64,000 nucleotides of DNA from Alligator mississippiensis (Eukaryota > Chordata > Crocodylia > Alligatoridae): contig NC_081828.1 of assembly GCF_030867095.1 (NCBI RefSeq), positions 213,989,478 to 214,053,477 of the forward strand, read 5' to 3'. Below the pieces are notes generated by a model, which saw nothing but the letters and a program-made list of their open reading frames with translations, did not search any database and was not told the DNA's origin. The stretch's first letter is position 1. Each line of letters begins with the position of its first letter. Made by a program: the position numbers and the translations under genes. Shown here one piece after another: positions 22,241-33,715 of this stretch.

Positions 22241-23409
22241 CCTTTGGGGACTGCAGATGGATTACACACAGCCACTCTCCTAAGCATTCATTGGCTAGTG
22301 CATTCAAAAAGGCTAGTAAGGGCTGTATTTTCCCAAATATTTTCAGCGCTACCCTTATTTTCTGCTATTTTTCCATTTGTCTCAGGCTTCTCCAATTCTC
22401 CCTACTACTCTTTAACCCCACACAGACTCCACTGTGGCTGTTGGTGGTCCAAACTTGCTCTCCAGCATTTCCCAAGCCTTGCGATACAACCGCAGGTGTT
22501 AACGCCGGTCTCCACCTATGGTCGGCAGGCAACGCGTTCCCCACAAAATGTCTAACGCTGCTTTGCAGCCAAAGGAAATATTGTTTTCCACAGATACCTG
22601 CTTCTTGAGGTTGACAAGAAGAGCAGGTATGTTGCCCTGTGGGCCAACAAGGTTGTGGGCCACTAAGTTAGCTGGTGTCCCAGCCCTAAATGAAAACTGA
22701 GGAGGAAGATAATCAATAGCTGCCATGCTAACACAAGCCATATAATTCAACAGTGATGTGAATTGAGATCCAGTTAAATTACACTGTGCTGAAATAAAAG
22801 GCCCTGTGATATGTCCACGATTCTTATAAAAACATTGTTTTTTATAAAAAATATTTCCATTATAGAACTGAGAGCTACACATTAGTATTCTCCAGCTCAT
22901 CAACATTAGGCTAACTTCCTAAGCAACGTATTCTCAGAGCTATGATAGCTTTGTCTTCAGCTCCAGTTCATTACGTTGGAATTCATCTGCTGGACCAAAA
23001 TACGTCCATGAGTCATTCATAAAAACTAATGCTTAATGTCTTTTCCCTCGGAAACTTAATCTCTATTCTCTATAGCAAGACGATGGACTGAAGAGTTTAA
23101 CTAAGGACAGCAACAGTTCTTCCTTGGAAGCTCTGCCTCCACGCAGCATCGACACTGTTCCTTGGAATGGAAGGCTTCCTTGGAATCGGCCTTTTAGCAA
23201 GAGGAAACCGTTTCAAACCTGAAGACAAAATTAATAGAAAGTTAGAGACTGATGGAAGCAGAAACATTCAAAGTGAAGGCTGTTTCTGTCATGAATTGAG
23301 TTATATTCCAGTAGTTCCTTGAGACCCTAACTGACGTGGTAACCCCATTACATCTGGCGTGCAGGATCACGCAGTCTGGAGAGTCCCTGCTCTCTGTTGC
23401 CACTAGGAT
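22241..23409. other. Unassigned non-coding DNA
   Basis: No exon or firm repeat is recognised. Frames of up to 135 codons are unrecognised and overlap on both strands. Confidence 0.35.
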
Positions 23410-23700
23410 TCCTTGTACCAGAGACGCCCAAGGATCGACACGGCCCTTCATCCAATTTGGTATCTAGTGAACTTTAATAGTAATCCCTATGCTTTATTAC
23501 AAGTTTCCTCCCTGTAATACAACCTGGCAAGTGGGTCCTTCAGACATTACAACAGCGACCTTTGGTGGTATCGCGGCCTCAGATCCTCTGCTGGGCATGT
23601 GGGGTGTTAGTTTCTGGAGCCCCCGTTGCTCAAACAAGAATTCCTAGGTTGCTCCTGTCTCCCCAGGGTAGCAACACAGAGCACACAGTCTCTTTGTTTG
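23410..23700 (-). repeat. LTR-like repeat, copy A
   Basis: It shares with 29840-30080 the ordered blocks TCCAATTTGGTATC, TTTCCTCYCTGTAATACAAC, CTGRCAGG/CTGGCAAG and CCTCAGATC. On the minus strand an AATAAAG signal lies about 30 bases before GATACCAAATTGG, the arrangement expected of an LTR R/U5 region. No terminal TG...CA pair or retroviral gene was established, so LTR is a suggestion. Confidence 0.5.
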
Positions 23701-23764
23701 TCCACTACTTTGGTAACTGTCTCATCTCAAATTGTCCGATCCTCAAGCAACATCGGCGCTAATG

Positions 23765-23888
23765 CAAGGAGGGAAATGGCAGTAAGACAGAGAAGTAACT
23801 TTCCAAAGATCACCCAGCAAGCCATTGGCAGAGGCAAGAACAGACTCCAGATTTCCTGACTTCCAGTCCAGACCATGCTGCCTTAAAG
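23765..23888 (-). repeat. MIR SINE
   Basis: The antisense MIR core is readable: AGAGAAGTAACTTTCCAAAG, ATCACCCAGCAAGCCATTGG and CAGAGGC, then AGATTTCCTGACTTCCAGTC and CATGCTGCC. Confidence 0.7.
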
Positions 23889-25714
23889 CTGCCTTTGGCC
23901 CTGCAGGGGACACCAAACAGAAGATGCTTCACACCTTGTTCAGGTTCAACAGCTAGTCATAGCCAGCTGGATAAGGGCCAAGGTGTGGATCCTCAGAGGT
24001 ATGAGGGCACCCTTAGCCCTTTGGTATCTTTGAGGACCTGGAGGGTACGCCAGCTACCCTCTGCATGTCCCAGCTTTCAGGTGGATGGCTGTGCCATAAA
24101 CTCAGTGGGCTTAATTATAAATTGCCTGGGTCAGAAAATGAAAGTTTAACCAGCATTTACAGTTCCATCACAGCAGCCTCACACAGGACACTATGGATCT
24201 GATGGGAAGTATCTCATGGCTGCAGTGGCCATGGGGGGTAAAATTTACCCCAGCGCAGATAGCCAGCACATCACCTAGGCACGTCTAAATGGAGAGACAT
24301 AAAATGGGCTCGTCCCACAGGTCCTGGGAGCAGAGCGACCATTGCACTTAGATAATAGCTGGTCCTCACATTGGCACTCTGCACAGGGGTGAGATTCTCC
24401 ACTGGTTTGCCGGCAGAGGCAGCATTACAGAGCCAGCCCGGCACACAGCTTGTCCAGTTGGAGCAGATCTGTAGTAGTAACGGTTGTAACTCCCATTTTA
24501 ATAGCTGGGCTTGGACAGGAGCCAAAGCACTTACCTCACCTGCTTTGGAAGAGCACATAGTCTCCCTGGCAGCATCCTCCTGCTTTTATTTCTGGTGGCT
24601 GTGTGGGGTGGTGCCAGCTGAGAGGGGACACTTGTTCAGCAGCTGCATAAACAGAAAGGGCCGGCACCGAGGAGAAATAAAAACAGTCTGCGGATGCGAT
24701 CTTACGTGACCTTGGACAGACAGACAGATGTGTTTTTCTGTGTTATGAGCATCTGTTAGCAGGCCTTGAACCAGTGGAAATGCTAGCGGTGGACATGAGG
24801 GCCAGGGGGAAGAAGACAGGACCAATGTTCTTCTAGGTCAAGCACACCCTGGGGACCATGAGCTTTTCCTATATAACCTGAAGCAAGTTGCAGCACGTTC
24901 CTAGGACTAAAGGCTTGTCTATATTATGGGGCTGCTGCCCCATAGCATGGTTATAATGAGAGAGTCCCACATGGGCACAGCCTCTCTTCACCACCTCCTC
25001 AGCCAACAGCAGTTCTGCCATCAGAGCCCTTTTTTATCGGCATCCAGAGGGAGCGGGAGGCTATCAACAGAGCCATGTCAGTTGATGGAGTGTGATCTTT
25101 TCATGCCTCTAACACAGCAAAGCAAGTCACATTTTGTAGTGCAGACTGAGTCCCGCTTTCTCCATTTTTTCAAAAGGGAATGATGGTGCTCTGGGATGTC
25201 TTGAGGCCTAACCGCAGACCTGGTGCTTTTTGCTCATGGCACAGGAGATGCTGATGCTGCCCAGAGTGTTACTCTTGCTTGCATTTGGAAATGCGTGGCT
25301 CAGGTTCACCCCATAACAACCAGCATCATTTTGTCCCCCTTGCACGTCTTGAAATGCAAATGAGCAGTCTCTCTTTCTAAGAATGGAGACTAGCCTTTAT
25401 TTCAAACCCTGCAGAGAGGTTTCTGGTGCGATCACTTCATTTCTGGGTTTGATGCTCATTGGAAAGGGGGTGCCAAAAAAGCCACACGCCACTTGAGTTT
25501 CAGCTTTGTCTCTTGTGTACCAGGCACCATGGCCTACCTGGCAACTTCTAGTGGATGGACAATGTCCTGATCGAAAACACGTCACTGCTGAGGTGTGGGG
25601 AGTTTCTTTTGCCAGCTCTCACATAATGGCCAGGCACATCTATAGGCCTGGGTTACTGTACCATAGCTCCTACCTGAATGCTACATCTTTAGAACGTAGC
25701 ACAGTCATTTCTCC
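23889..25714. other. Unassigned non-coding DNA
   Basis: No exon or clear repeat is recognised. Short frames of up to 112 codons carry no known motif. Confidence 0.35.
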
Positions 25715-25840
25715 AATGCCTGATGAAGGGTGTTCGTGCCCAACAGCTTGCAATTTTTTTGCATTTTTTTGCAAAAATCTTGTTGGTCTAATAAAAGATA
25801 TCACCTCTATTACGAGTCCTGATTACATCTTCCGAAGGCT
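25715..25840 (+). repeat. Penelope-like repeat with degraded hammerhead motif
   Basis: It contains CTGATGA (25720-25726), a potential stem-loop GGGTGTTCGTGCCC, AACA where a hammerhead would have GAAA (25742-25745), and then TTGGTCTAATAAAAGATATC (25784-25803), the family tail. Penelope-like elements of many animals are known to carry hammerhead ribozymes. This copy has the first core box but has lost the second. Confidence 0.55.
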
Positions 25841-26248
25841 TTTCCTTAGGAAAAAGCACTGACAGAAACAAATCCCATTTAGACAGAGAAAGCAGAAGTC
25901 CTGCATGAGGCAGCCTTATTTCTGTGCTTTATTTGGTTCCCTGGTTTTGCTGGTTTTTTGTTTTTCGATTTTTGCAGCTTTGATCCATTTCTCCCCATTT
26001 TTCCTTTCAGCACACACTCGCCTGGCAGCCAGTGAAAGGAGCACGAGGAATGTTTCTGCTGCTCCCTTGTGGCCTTTCAAAAGGGAAATTCAATTTACCT
26101 GCAGGATCCACATGAACTGCGGCATATATTTTGTTTCTTGGGGAGGAGGGGTCTGGTTGTGACTCTCCCATACCCAGAGGCACAGATAACTTCAGCAGCC
26201 CTGGAACTGGGCCTTAAAATAACCTCTTGAAAAACAATGGGGCTGAGA
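25841..26248. other. Unassigned non-coding DNA
   Basis: No exon or repeat recognised. Confidence 0.4.
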
Positions 26249-26355
26249 GACAGATTCTGACCTCAGTTACACAGCCATGAATGCAAAGTAATGCTGCTGG
26301 AGGCTGCTGGGTTATTCTGGGTTTACACCAGTAGAGTTAAAACAGAACGTGGCCC
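26249..26355. repeat. Short palindromic interspersed repeat
   Basis: The left end is GACAGATTCTGACCTCAGTT. The right end includes TTTACACCAGTAGAGTTAAA, ACAGAACG and TGGCCC, which partly pairs with it in inverted orientation. It follows the pattern of a common reptilian short repeat reading AGATTCTGACCTCAGTTACA...; identification is from memory. Confidence 0.4.
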
Positions 26356-28559
26356 TTTTAGGCCCACTATGTTCACTAGGGCTAAGAGCACTCCTGAAAG
26401 GGTCACAAGATGGAGTTTCTGTGTCGTGGCTCCATACGCTGGGTAAGCAGAAAGCATGCTCTGTCAACCCTTAGTCACAAAGGGCCAGTGTTATTCCTGA
26501 TGTAACTCCAACGGTTGAAGCTGATGAAAGTGGCTGAAGCATAGCGGAGAATGCATCTTGCAACGTTCTCCACGCTGGCTTCCCTTCTCTCCCCTCGTAA
26601 CAGCCCTGCGTAACTCCACGTCACTTTTGATGACGTTACACCGGCTTTGACCTGCACTAATAGGGAACAAATTTGTGCTGACAGTTTTCCAAGCTATTGT
26701 TCTTCTGCATAACCTGCCTTGGCCACCCGAAAACTAGTACAGCAGTTACCGCTCACCAGCAGGCTAGATTTTTCAGCAGAACAAACTGATTGCATTTGAT
26801 TTATCCAAATGCCTGGGCTACTTGCTCCAGTGGCCTTTGTCATCCATCATTGCTCCGACAGTCCCGTGTGCTTGGCCGGGAATGACGGAAGAGTGCCTCT
26901 TTCCTGGTTTGCAGATCTCATGTCAATGCTTAGCATCCGCACTCTTTTTTCAACTTCTGATTCATGCCTCAGGTTTTCAGCATTGGTGACTTAAAAAGAA
27001 AGAAAGACCTATTTCCTTTTCTCCAGGTTCTCGGTTCTGGGGTCATGGAAAACCAGACCTCAGCAGAGAGCTGTGTGTGTGAACACTGGGAGTCCCCTGC
27101 AAGGGTGCGTGCAGTTACTCGTACTCAGACTGGTAACACTTTACTCCGCAAGTCCTCCGTCTAGTATTAGAGTAATGCAGGGTAACGCACTCCTCTACAG
27201 CGGTGACAAAATCTGCCCTGCCTGTTTGTGCCAGTTCCTCTGCGCTTCACGCCATCAATACAGCGTTGTGCAGTGTTGTGCTCTTTTCTACCCAATGGAC
27301 ATCTCAGTCCTTTCAGCTTGAATTTCCAGGCCAACAACCGTAAAGAAAAGTCTATTGGCTATTTTCATGGCTCAGTCACTGAGCTGAATTCCCAGGTGGT
27401 GAATAGACACAGGGAAGAAACTGGCCAGGCAGATTCTTGGCTATAACAACTCAGCCTCTGCCACATTCATCCCATCGGACCATCTGGGCTTAGCTAGAAT
27501 AAAGCTGGCACCCGTGGCCAAAGGTCTGCGGATCACAGTCTCTGCTGAGAGACTCAGACAATGAAACAGAAGCTGAGACTCCATCTCTCTTCTTTTAAAA
27601 CAGCAGTGCTTAGCCCCAGTGCTCTCAAAGAGAGCTGAAGACAGTCAGTCTATAATTGGATTGGACTGTTTAATGGCCATAGTCTACTCTCAAATACGTG
27701 GCTATAAATCCACAGTACAATTGCCGTCTGCAGAGTTATTTTCGATTTACTGTGTTGTAACTGAGGGCAGACTACACACTGCATATCTATATATGACGGA
27801 CAGAAAGGTCTGACAGTCCCCAGTAGCTACAGTATTCAGCAGTGTTAGCTACCCATGTTAATGATGCTGATAGTGTAAAGTCCAGTTATCTCACTCAGCT
27901 TGGTGCGGGGGAAGAACAAGATGTACCATTTTAGAGTTACCCTGGCTTATCTGTGTCCTCCAGCCTCCTGTCACTTTGTATGCATCTCTTTAAGACAGCT
28001 GCCCAAATCCAGCACTGGTGCAGTTCACTGAAGTGAAGGCAGTTGCATCAAGGATGAATTTACCACCTTATTAATTATGCAAAGCATAAATGCCTGACAC
28101 CTAGGAGGGGTCCAGAGAAGACTCAGATAAATATGCCAATGTGAGAGCAGGCTGGACAAGCAGACTCCTAGGAAGTGCCAGGAGGGACAGTCTAGAGAGT
28201 CAGAAACCAATAAAGCTCTGGGAAGGGAACAGCCGAGTACCTTTAGTGGTGCTCAGGGCTGTAAGGGCTGGATTGGGGGTAGAGGTACTGCTTAACCGTT
28301 GGGTGGCCTTTGCCCCGATAAGCACCAAATCTCCAAGCCTGCAGTGCAGCCTTACCCTCCTCTGTTGCCTCTGACACAGCTGGCTGTGCTCTTCTTCCTG
28401 AACTCCTGGCCTCCATTCGCTTGGACTATCCCATTGCCTGGTTCTCCTCCTCCTCCAATCGCTTCTTCACTGCAGCTCGTCAAGGAGCCTCCTCATTACC
28501 TCCTACAACGTATCTATGGGCCCGTGCTCTTGGTCCCCTTCTCTGCCCTCCTCCCATCT
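26356..28559. other. Unassigned non-coding DNA
   Basis: A stretch at about 26480-26660 shares words such as TGTAACTCCA and TTACACC with the palindromic repeat at 26249. No exon is recognised elsewhere. Confidence 0.35.
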
Positions 28560-29590
28560 TAGCATCCACAAACACAAATGCAACTAAGCAGACAATACAG
28601 GAGGTCCTTTCCAGTCCTCTGTCCCTGTGACACATAGATCAGCTTCTCATCTCCACATCTCTCTCCTGACAGATGAAATCCTGGCTTGCCTCTGACGTCT
28701 CCTCCTGGATGCCAGCAGCTGTCACACAGTCTAGGAAAAAATAGGGCTTTTGATCCGCTTCCTTTATGTCCCCACAAACCCACTTTCTTGGTTACTGTGG
28801 ACACCACTGCCCTCCTGTCTGTCACCTGACCTCTTTCTAGGTCCTTGCACATCGGGATCTTGTAGGTAGTCTGTGTGACAACTCCAAGATGTGGGTATTC
28901 CTGGCTGTCCACATCGATCAAACTTTTGCACAGAGCCTGGACATTTCCCGTCTCCCTGCAACACCCATTTTTGTGGCCTTGATAAATGCATTATTGCCCT
29001 GCTCATAGCCACCTAAAACACTGCAAATGTCATTGTCCCTACCTGTCATTTTGAAGACATCAGCTCTCCCTTTGCATCCGCTCGCAGGCTCCCCCTTCTC
29101 CACCCATCAAACAGCAGCTGCCAGTCTCCTCTCTTACTGCCTATCAGCTCCTGCACTATAGAGGTCAGCTCCCACCTCTAATTAGCCCGCAAAGCCAGTC
29201 TCTATTGATCATTTATTAGATTTCCGAACACCCCAATGCTTTTCTTCATGCTGCCCTTTATATTTGGGAGAAACTCCCGGCAAACATCCACAAAACCATG
29301 TCACTGTGTCCTTCAAACCCCTCCTTTAGATTCCACTCCGCCACAATGCTGACGATAAAAGCCTCTTGACAAGAGTCCAGCCCCTGGCACGTCTTAGTGT
29401 GCCTTCTAATATTGTCCCGTTATCTCTATATGCTCTTATCCACATGTGTCCATCTGCTGGCAATAGTCCTATGCTTTGAGACTCTTTGAGACAGAAGCAG
29501 CTGGTTCATCCTGTGGCTGTACAGCACCTAGCACTGAGTCCTTGCCCGTGCCAGGTGCTATAGTAATAGAAATAAAAACAATAGTAAGGA
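28560..29590 (+). mobile_element. L2-type LINE remnant
   Basis: The 3' portion follows the L2 ending: GAGACTCTTTGAGACAGAAG, TGTACAGCACCTAGCACTGA, AGGTGCTATAGTAATAGAAA and TAAAAACAATAG. Upstream, TTTGGGAGAAACTCCCGGCA and AACATCCACAAAACCATGTC correspond to the C-terminal coding part of L2, with many stops and frameshifts. The 5' boundary at 28560 is approximate. Confidence 0.6.
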
Positions 29591-29704
29591 GCCATTGTCC
29601 ACCTCCCAAGAATACAGCCTTCACCCCCAACACCCCCAGAATACAGAAGATCAAAGGCTATTTTTGTTATCCCCTCCTCCCCCTTCTCTTATGCAGTGCA
29701 AAGT

Positions 29705-29835
29705 TGGTGGGAATCAGGATCATAGGACAGGAGGCCTGGAAGGGGCCTCACAAAGTCATCCAGTCCAGCCCTCTACTCGAGACAGGATCATCCCCCGCTA
29801 AACCTCCCCTGCCAAGTGTTACCAGTACAATTCTT
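29705..29835 (-). mobile_element. CR1 LINE, 3' end fragment
   Basis: ATCATAGGACAGGAGGCCTG, then GAAGGGGCCTCACAAAGTCA and TCCAGTCCAGCCCTCTACTC, is the antisense CR1 3' terminus. Confidence 0.75.
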
Positions 29836-29839
29836 TAGG

Positions 29840-30080
29840 ATTGACCTAAGGATTGCCACGGCCACTCGTCCAATTTGGTATCAGGCAGTCTTTATTCACC
29901 ACCCCCAGACAGACAGACAGATTTCCTCTCTGTAATACAACCTGACAGGCGTCCAGAAAGCTTCTCAGCGGTGGTCTTTGGGGACGCCGACCCTCAGATC
30001 CCCCGCTGGCTGCGTGATGTCCCTAGGTGTCTGGACTGAGTGCCAGAGGCAGGAAATACAGCCGCTGTGTCTGTTTCCCC
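29840..30080 (-). repeat. LTR-like repeat, copy B
   Basis: It is homologous to 23410-23700. Minus-strand AATAAAGACTGCCTGATACC gives a poly(A) signal about 10 bases before the shared GATACCAAATTGG block. It includes a small (CAGA)n run at about 29907-29923. It abuts CR1 pieces on both sides. Confidence 0.5.
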
Positions 30081-30084
30081 AGGT

Positions 30085-30205
30085 TCACAGCATGGCTGGG
30101 ATGATGGATTGGGGGCTGGTCCTGCTTGGAGCAGGGGGTTGGACTGGATGTGACCTCCCGAGCTCCCTCCCAGCCCTCATTTTCTAGGATTCTGTGTTTG
30201 CTTCC
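30085..30205 (+). mobile_element. CR1 LINE, 3' end fragment
   Basis: GAGCAGGGGGTTGGACTGGA, TGTGACCTCCCGAGCTCCCT and CCCAGCCCTCATTTTCTAGG, ending in ATTCTGTG, is the sense CR1 3' end with one copy of its terminal octamer. Confidence 0.85.
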
Positions 30206-30214
30206 TCTTTTTAT

Positions 30215-30480
30215 ACTTTTTATACTATACATTTCCTTTGCTGCAGCATGAGTCCTGTCCCATACCACCACGCAAAGAAAAGTCCATCTCCATCCCCATC
30301 TAAAATCACCCTTCAGGAATTTGAAGAATATAGTCCATCCATCCCTCAGTCTTCTCTTTTTGAGACTAAACCCAATTCTTTCAGGCTTTCCTGGTGAATC
30401 TGGTCTCCCAGGCCCCTCCCCATTTTTGCTGCTCTGCCCTGGACTCTTTCCAAACTGTCCGCATCCTTCTTGAAGCGCGG
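30215..30480 (-). mobile_element. CR1 LINE fragment
   Basis: GAGACTAAACCCAATTCTTT, CTGCTCTGCCCTGGACTCTT and TCCAAACTGTCCGCATCCTT, then CTTGAAGCGCGGGGCC, reads as the antisense 3'-region of CR1 upstream of the terminal part. The fragment lies tail to tail with the preceding one. Confidence 0.75.
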
Positions 30481-32959
30481 GGCCGAGGTCACTTGCTGAT
30501 TCTCGCGCCGGCAACACACGGTCCGTGAGCAGCAGCTTCTCCTTCAGCGCTAGTCTGAAAGATGACAGGAGCAAAGTTTATTTTGGAGTGTGCCTGTCTT
30601 GGCTGCATTTCTTGCTCTGAGCTGGAGTAGCCCGAGCAACAGGCAATGAGGGACGCGTGCCTCGCTCCAGCAAGTTCCAGTAATGACTTCTGAAAGGGAA
30701 GACGAGCAGGGCATTAGCTGCAAGCAACTAGCCGTGACAATAGCCAAGGGAAAGAGCAATTGGAATCGCTCAACGTCTAGTGCTTGATTTTCCTGCTCTG
30801 TTGGAGGCGTGGAAAGGTGAATTTCCATTTACTAGCAACAGTGTGAAGGCCTGATGGAAGGCTGTTTCTTTTAATGTATTTAATGCATCTGCAATGGAGA
30901 CTCCAGTGCAGTGGAGAGAGAGCCCAGAAAAATTTTTCACCAGGAGCAATTTAACCACAGCAGCAAGGAGCTCTGCACAGGCTAATTCACTCTGTCCAGT
31001 GCTGAGCTCTGTTGGAAAGCATCTTCCTAGACCCACGACAGCTCACTGAAAATTGCATCAACACACCCTGGAGAGCTTTATTAGCCAGTGGAGTTTTTGT
31101 CCTTCTCAGCATTTTTGTAGCCTCCATCACTAGCTAATGAGCATTTAACGTGCACTTCTTCAGCCATGCTGTTGTTCTCTTTTGAGTCTAGAAAACTTTC
31201 CTTAGTGGCTAAATTTTTTAATTGGCTTTGGAAAAACGGGCAAGTTAGTGCGACAGCTGGTCGGAAAAATGTAAGGAGACAAAATGGATTTTTAAAAATG
31301 TATTTCATTCGACTTTTCCCATCAGCAGCAGAACTGGGCATAGTTTGGTATGGGAGCACTGAGTTTTCCAGGATCTGGGCTATGGAACGAGCAGCACTTT
31401 TATGGACGGGCCCAAAGGGTAAAATGGTTAAACAAAAGCAGTGCGTCTCAAACCCTGTTCTGGGCATTTGAGTTAAAACAGATGCTTGCAGGGGAAAAAA
31501 GCAAAACAGCTATAAGCAGCCTGTGTGGAAATAATTACCCCACTAATTTAGTTAGATCCTGTTTGCATTTGGACCTCCTGTCCTCTCGTGGACTTTGGCC
31601 GTCCAGGGAGGCAGGAAGGGAAAAATGAGTAGACAAAACCTGACTTTCTAATGTAAAACACAGACAGAGACTTTTTTTTATGAAGAGAAAGGAAAATGTC
31701 GTCATCTCACTATCTCACTTATCTTCCCCCTTTATAAGTCATCTTTACGTGAAATCAAAAATAGTTGGCCTAGACTACAATGGTATTTTTTCCTATGGCC
31801 TGAAAATGATTATTTCAGACTACACAAAAGAGCAGTCCAGCGGTATCACTTTTCAAAAGCAATTTCCATGCACCAATTTTTTGGGTGCTGAACTGGAAGA
31901 GGCCTTAATTTCAGAATATGCAGAGAACTTGCCCTGTGGAAAATCAGGATGTCTGTACAGTGTCCCAAGAGGGATGTTTGCAAATTGAAGCCCTTTGTTC
32001 CACGTGATTTCAGTGCCTGAAGGAGTCCTAGGCAGTGATGCACAACACAGACAGAGATCACAAGCAAAAGAACCAGATAGTCAGATATCAAGTTAAAACA
32101 GGTGTAAAAGCCCTTGCACTCTGCCTTTACCAACATGCTGAGGATTATCCTTCCATAGAAAGACGTCACACACGTTACATGTTGTAACAAAATGCAAGTT
32201 TTATTCCATTTTATTAGTACTGGAAACTGAAGAGCCAACCGGAGCTGCATTTTCCTGACAATTTTCTTTTAACTTTCTAACTACATTCCCGATGTAACAT
32301 TTACAGTGAAAAATATTTACAGATTCAATTTCAGACTCAGAAAGTGTCTAATACAAATACAGTTAGTACAAAAACCTCCCCCCAGAAACTTTATAACAAT
32401 GCAGACTTGTTATGGCCTTTAGTTAAGTTCAAGTATTTTCCAGAAGAATGGAATGCAAGCAAAAAAGGTAATTTGGCTTCTACTTGGGACATTCCAGGCC
32501 CTGAATTACGATGAGCACTTTATCGGATGTATGTTTAGTGAAATATTCAGTATTTCAGATTAATTACATTATGCAATTAAACCCATCCAGGCTATGTCTG
32601 AAACCACTCACCAGTAAAAGAAGCAAAGCATTATACACGTGCCACATAATGATACCATTCAGGAAGGATGCTCACTGAAGTGCTTTGAACATTCGTGTCC
32701 CTGTACTGCTCTCCTTCAGGCTGGACCTGACCGGGACAGGAAGATCCTACAAATGCTAGAGAAATTCTGAGCTATGGGTCATCCCAGTAGTGACCCGGAA
32801 AGGTTGCTGGAAAGTACAGCATCTCTGGAGAGATGTCTCTCACCCTGTACATCTCTTTGCAAAGGTGGGGAAATATTACCCAGCATAATCGTCTGGTAGA
32901 AGAAAATGCCTCTCTGTACCGGGCATGGGTTAGGCTGGTGAGAACAGCTGCCCTGGAGC
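30481..32959. other. Unassigned non-coding DNA
   Basis: No exon or clear repeat recognised. The frames at 31081-31471 (both strands, about 100-128 codons) overlap and show no known domain. Confidence 0.35.
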
Positions 32960-33140
32960 CACTGTGGTCTGGTGGATTGAGCATAGGAGCCCCGAATTGT
33001 CCCCGTCTCTGCAACAGACCCTCCGTGTGGCTCTGGGTAAGTCACTTAGCCCCGAGGCATAGAGGTGCTTTTATACCGTTTACTACCTGGGAGTGTTGCC
33101 AGGGGTAAATAGCTCTTTGCCTAGCACTGTGCCCAGGGGA
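32960..33140 (+). repeat. MIR SINE
   Basis: Sense MIR with the core words GTGTGGCTCTGGGTAAGTCA, CTTAGCC and TAGCTCTTTGCCTAGCACTG plus TGCCC. Sequence at 32968-33000 is the tRNA-derived head, much mutated. Confidence 0.7.
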
Positions 33141-33344
33141 TGAGAGGAGCAGAGGAGGCTGTACCGGAGCCCCGAGACAGCATGAACGGCAGAATAGTGC
33201 AGTTACCATACACTGTCGGCTCTCCTCTCCTCCTCCTCTTCCCCACCTCCCTGCTTCTGGCAGATACGCAAGCAGGGCATTCCCACACTGGGCATAAGTG
33301 CTTAAATCTGCCTTAGGTTTACGCGCTTATGCCCAATTTGGGAA

Positions 33345-33500
33345 TGTTGTAGGGTGTAGCCGTGTTGGTCTAAGGACACAGGCAGACAAAGTTCTTTGGG
33401 TGAATCTGATATCTTTTATTAGACCAACTCAAATAGTTGGAAAATAATTTTTAAGCAAGCTTTCAGGTTCAAAAACCCTTCGTCAGGCTAAGGAAGTTTC
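33345..33500 (-). mobile_element. Penelope-like element end with hammerhead-like motif
   Basis: Best preserved family copy in the window. The left part is GTAGCCGTGTTGGTCTAAGG ACA, the middle is TATCTTTTATTAGACCAACT, and the right part on the minus strand reads CTGACGA, a hairpin AGGGTTTTTGAACCT, then GAAAGC (33486 down to 33459). CTGANGA and GAAA separated by a stem are the two invariant boxes of hammerhead ribozymes, and GTC followed by TAATAAAAG lies downstream. Folding and activity are not shown by sequence alone. Confidence 0.6.
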
Positions 33501-33543
33501 AGCAGCTGGCGCGCACTCTTCACGAAAAGTAAACCTGCCGTAA

Positions 33544-33715
33544 GCATTCAGGACTCATGGTAGAGGTGGTATCTTTTATTAGACCGACTAGATTTTTTCA
33601 AAAAAAAGATTCTTTTATTTTTTTGGCAAACATCTGGTTGATCTAATAAAAGATACTACCTCTACCACAAGTCCTGAATGCTTTTGCCTCTAGACCAATC
33701 CAGCTACAACCTGGA
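33544..33715. mobile_element. Foldback repeat with Penelope-like tail
   Basis: Arms of about 55 bases face each other: GCATTCAGGACTCATGGTAG at 33544 mirrors CTACCACAAGTCCTGAATGC ending at 33681. Each arm contains TATCTTTTATTAGA in opposite orientation, so the element looks like two family tails joined head to head. The right flank ends with CTAGACCAATCCAGCTACAA, the family head motif. Confidence 0.65.

Noticed and set aside
24914-25150. Transposon end GCTTGTCTATATTATGGGGC
   Set aside because: No matching inverted end or target duplication was found.
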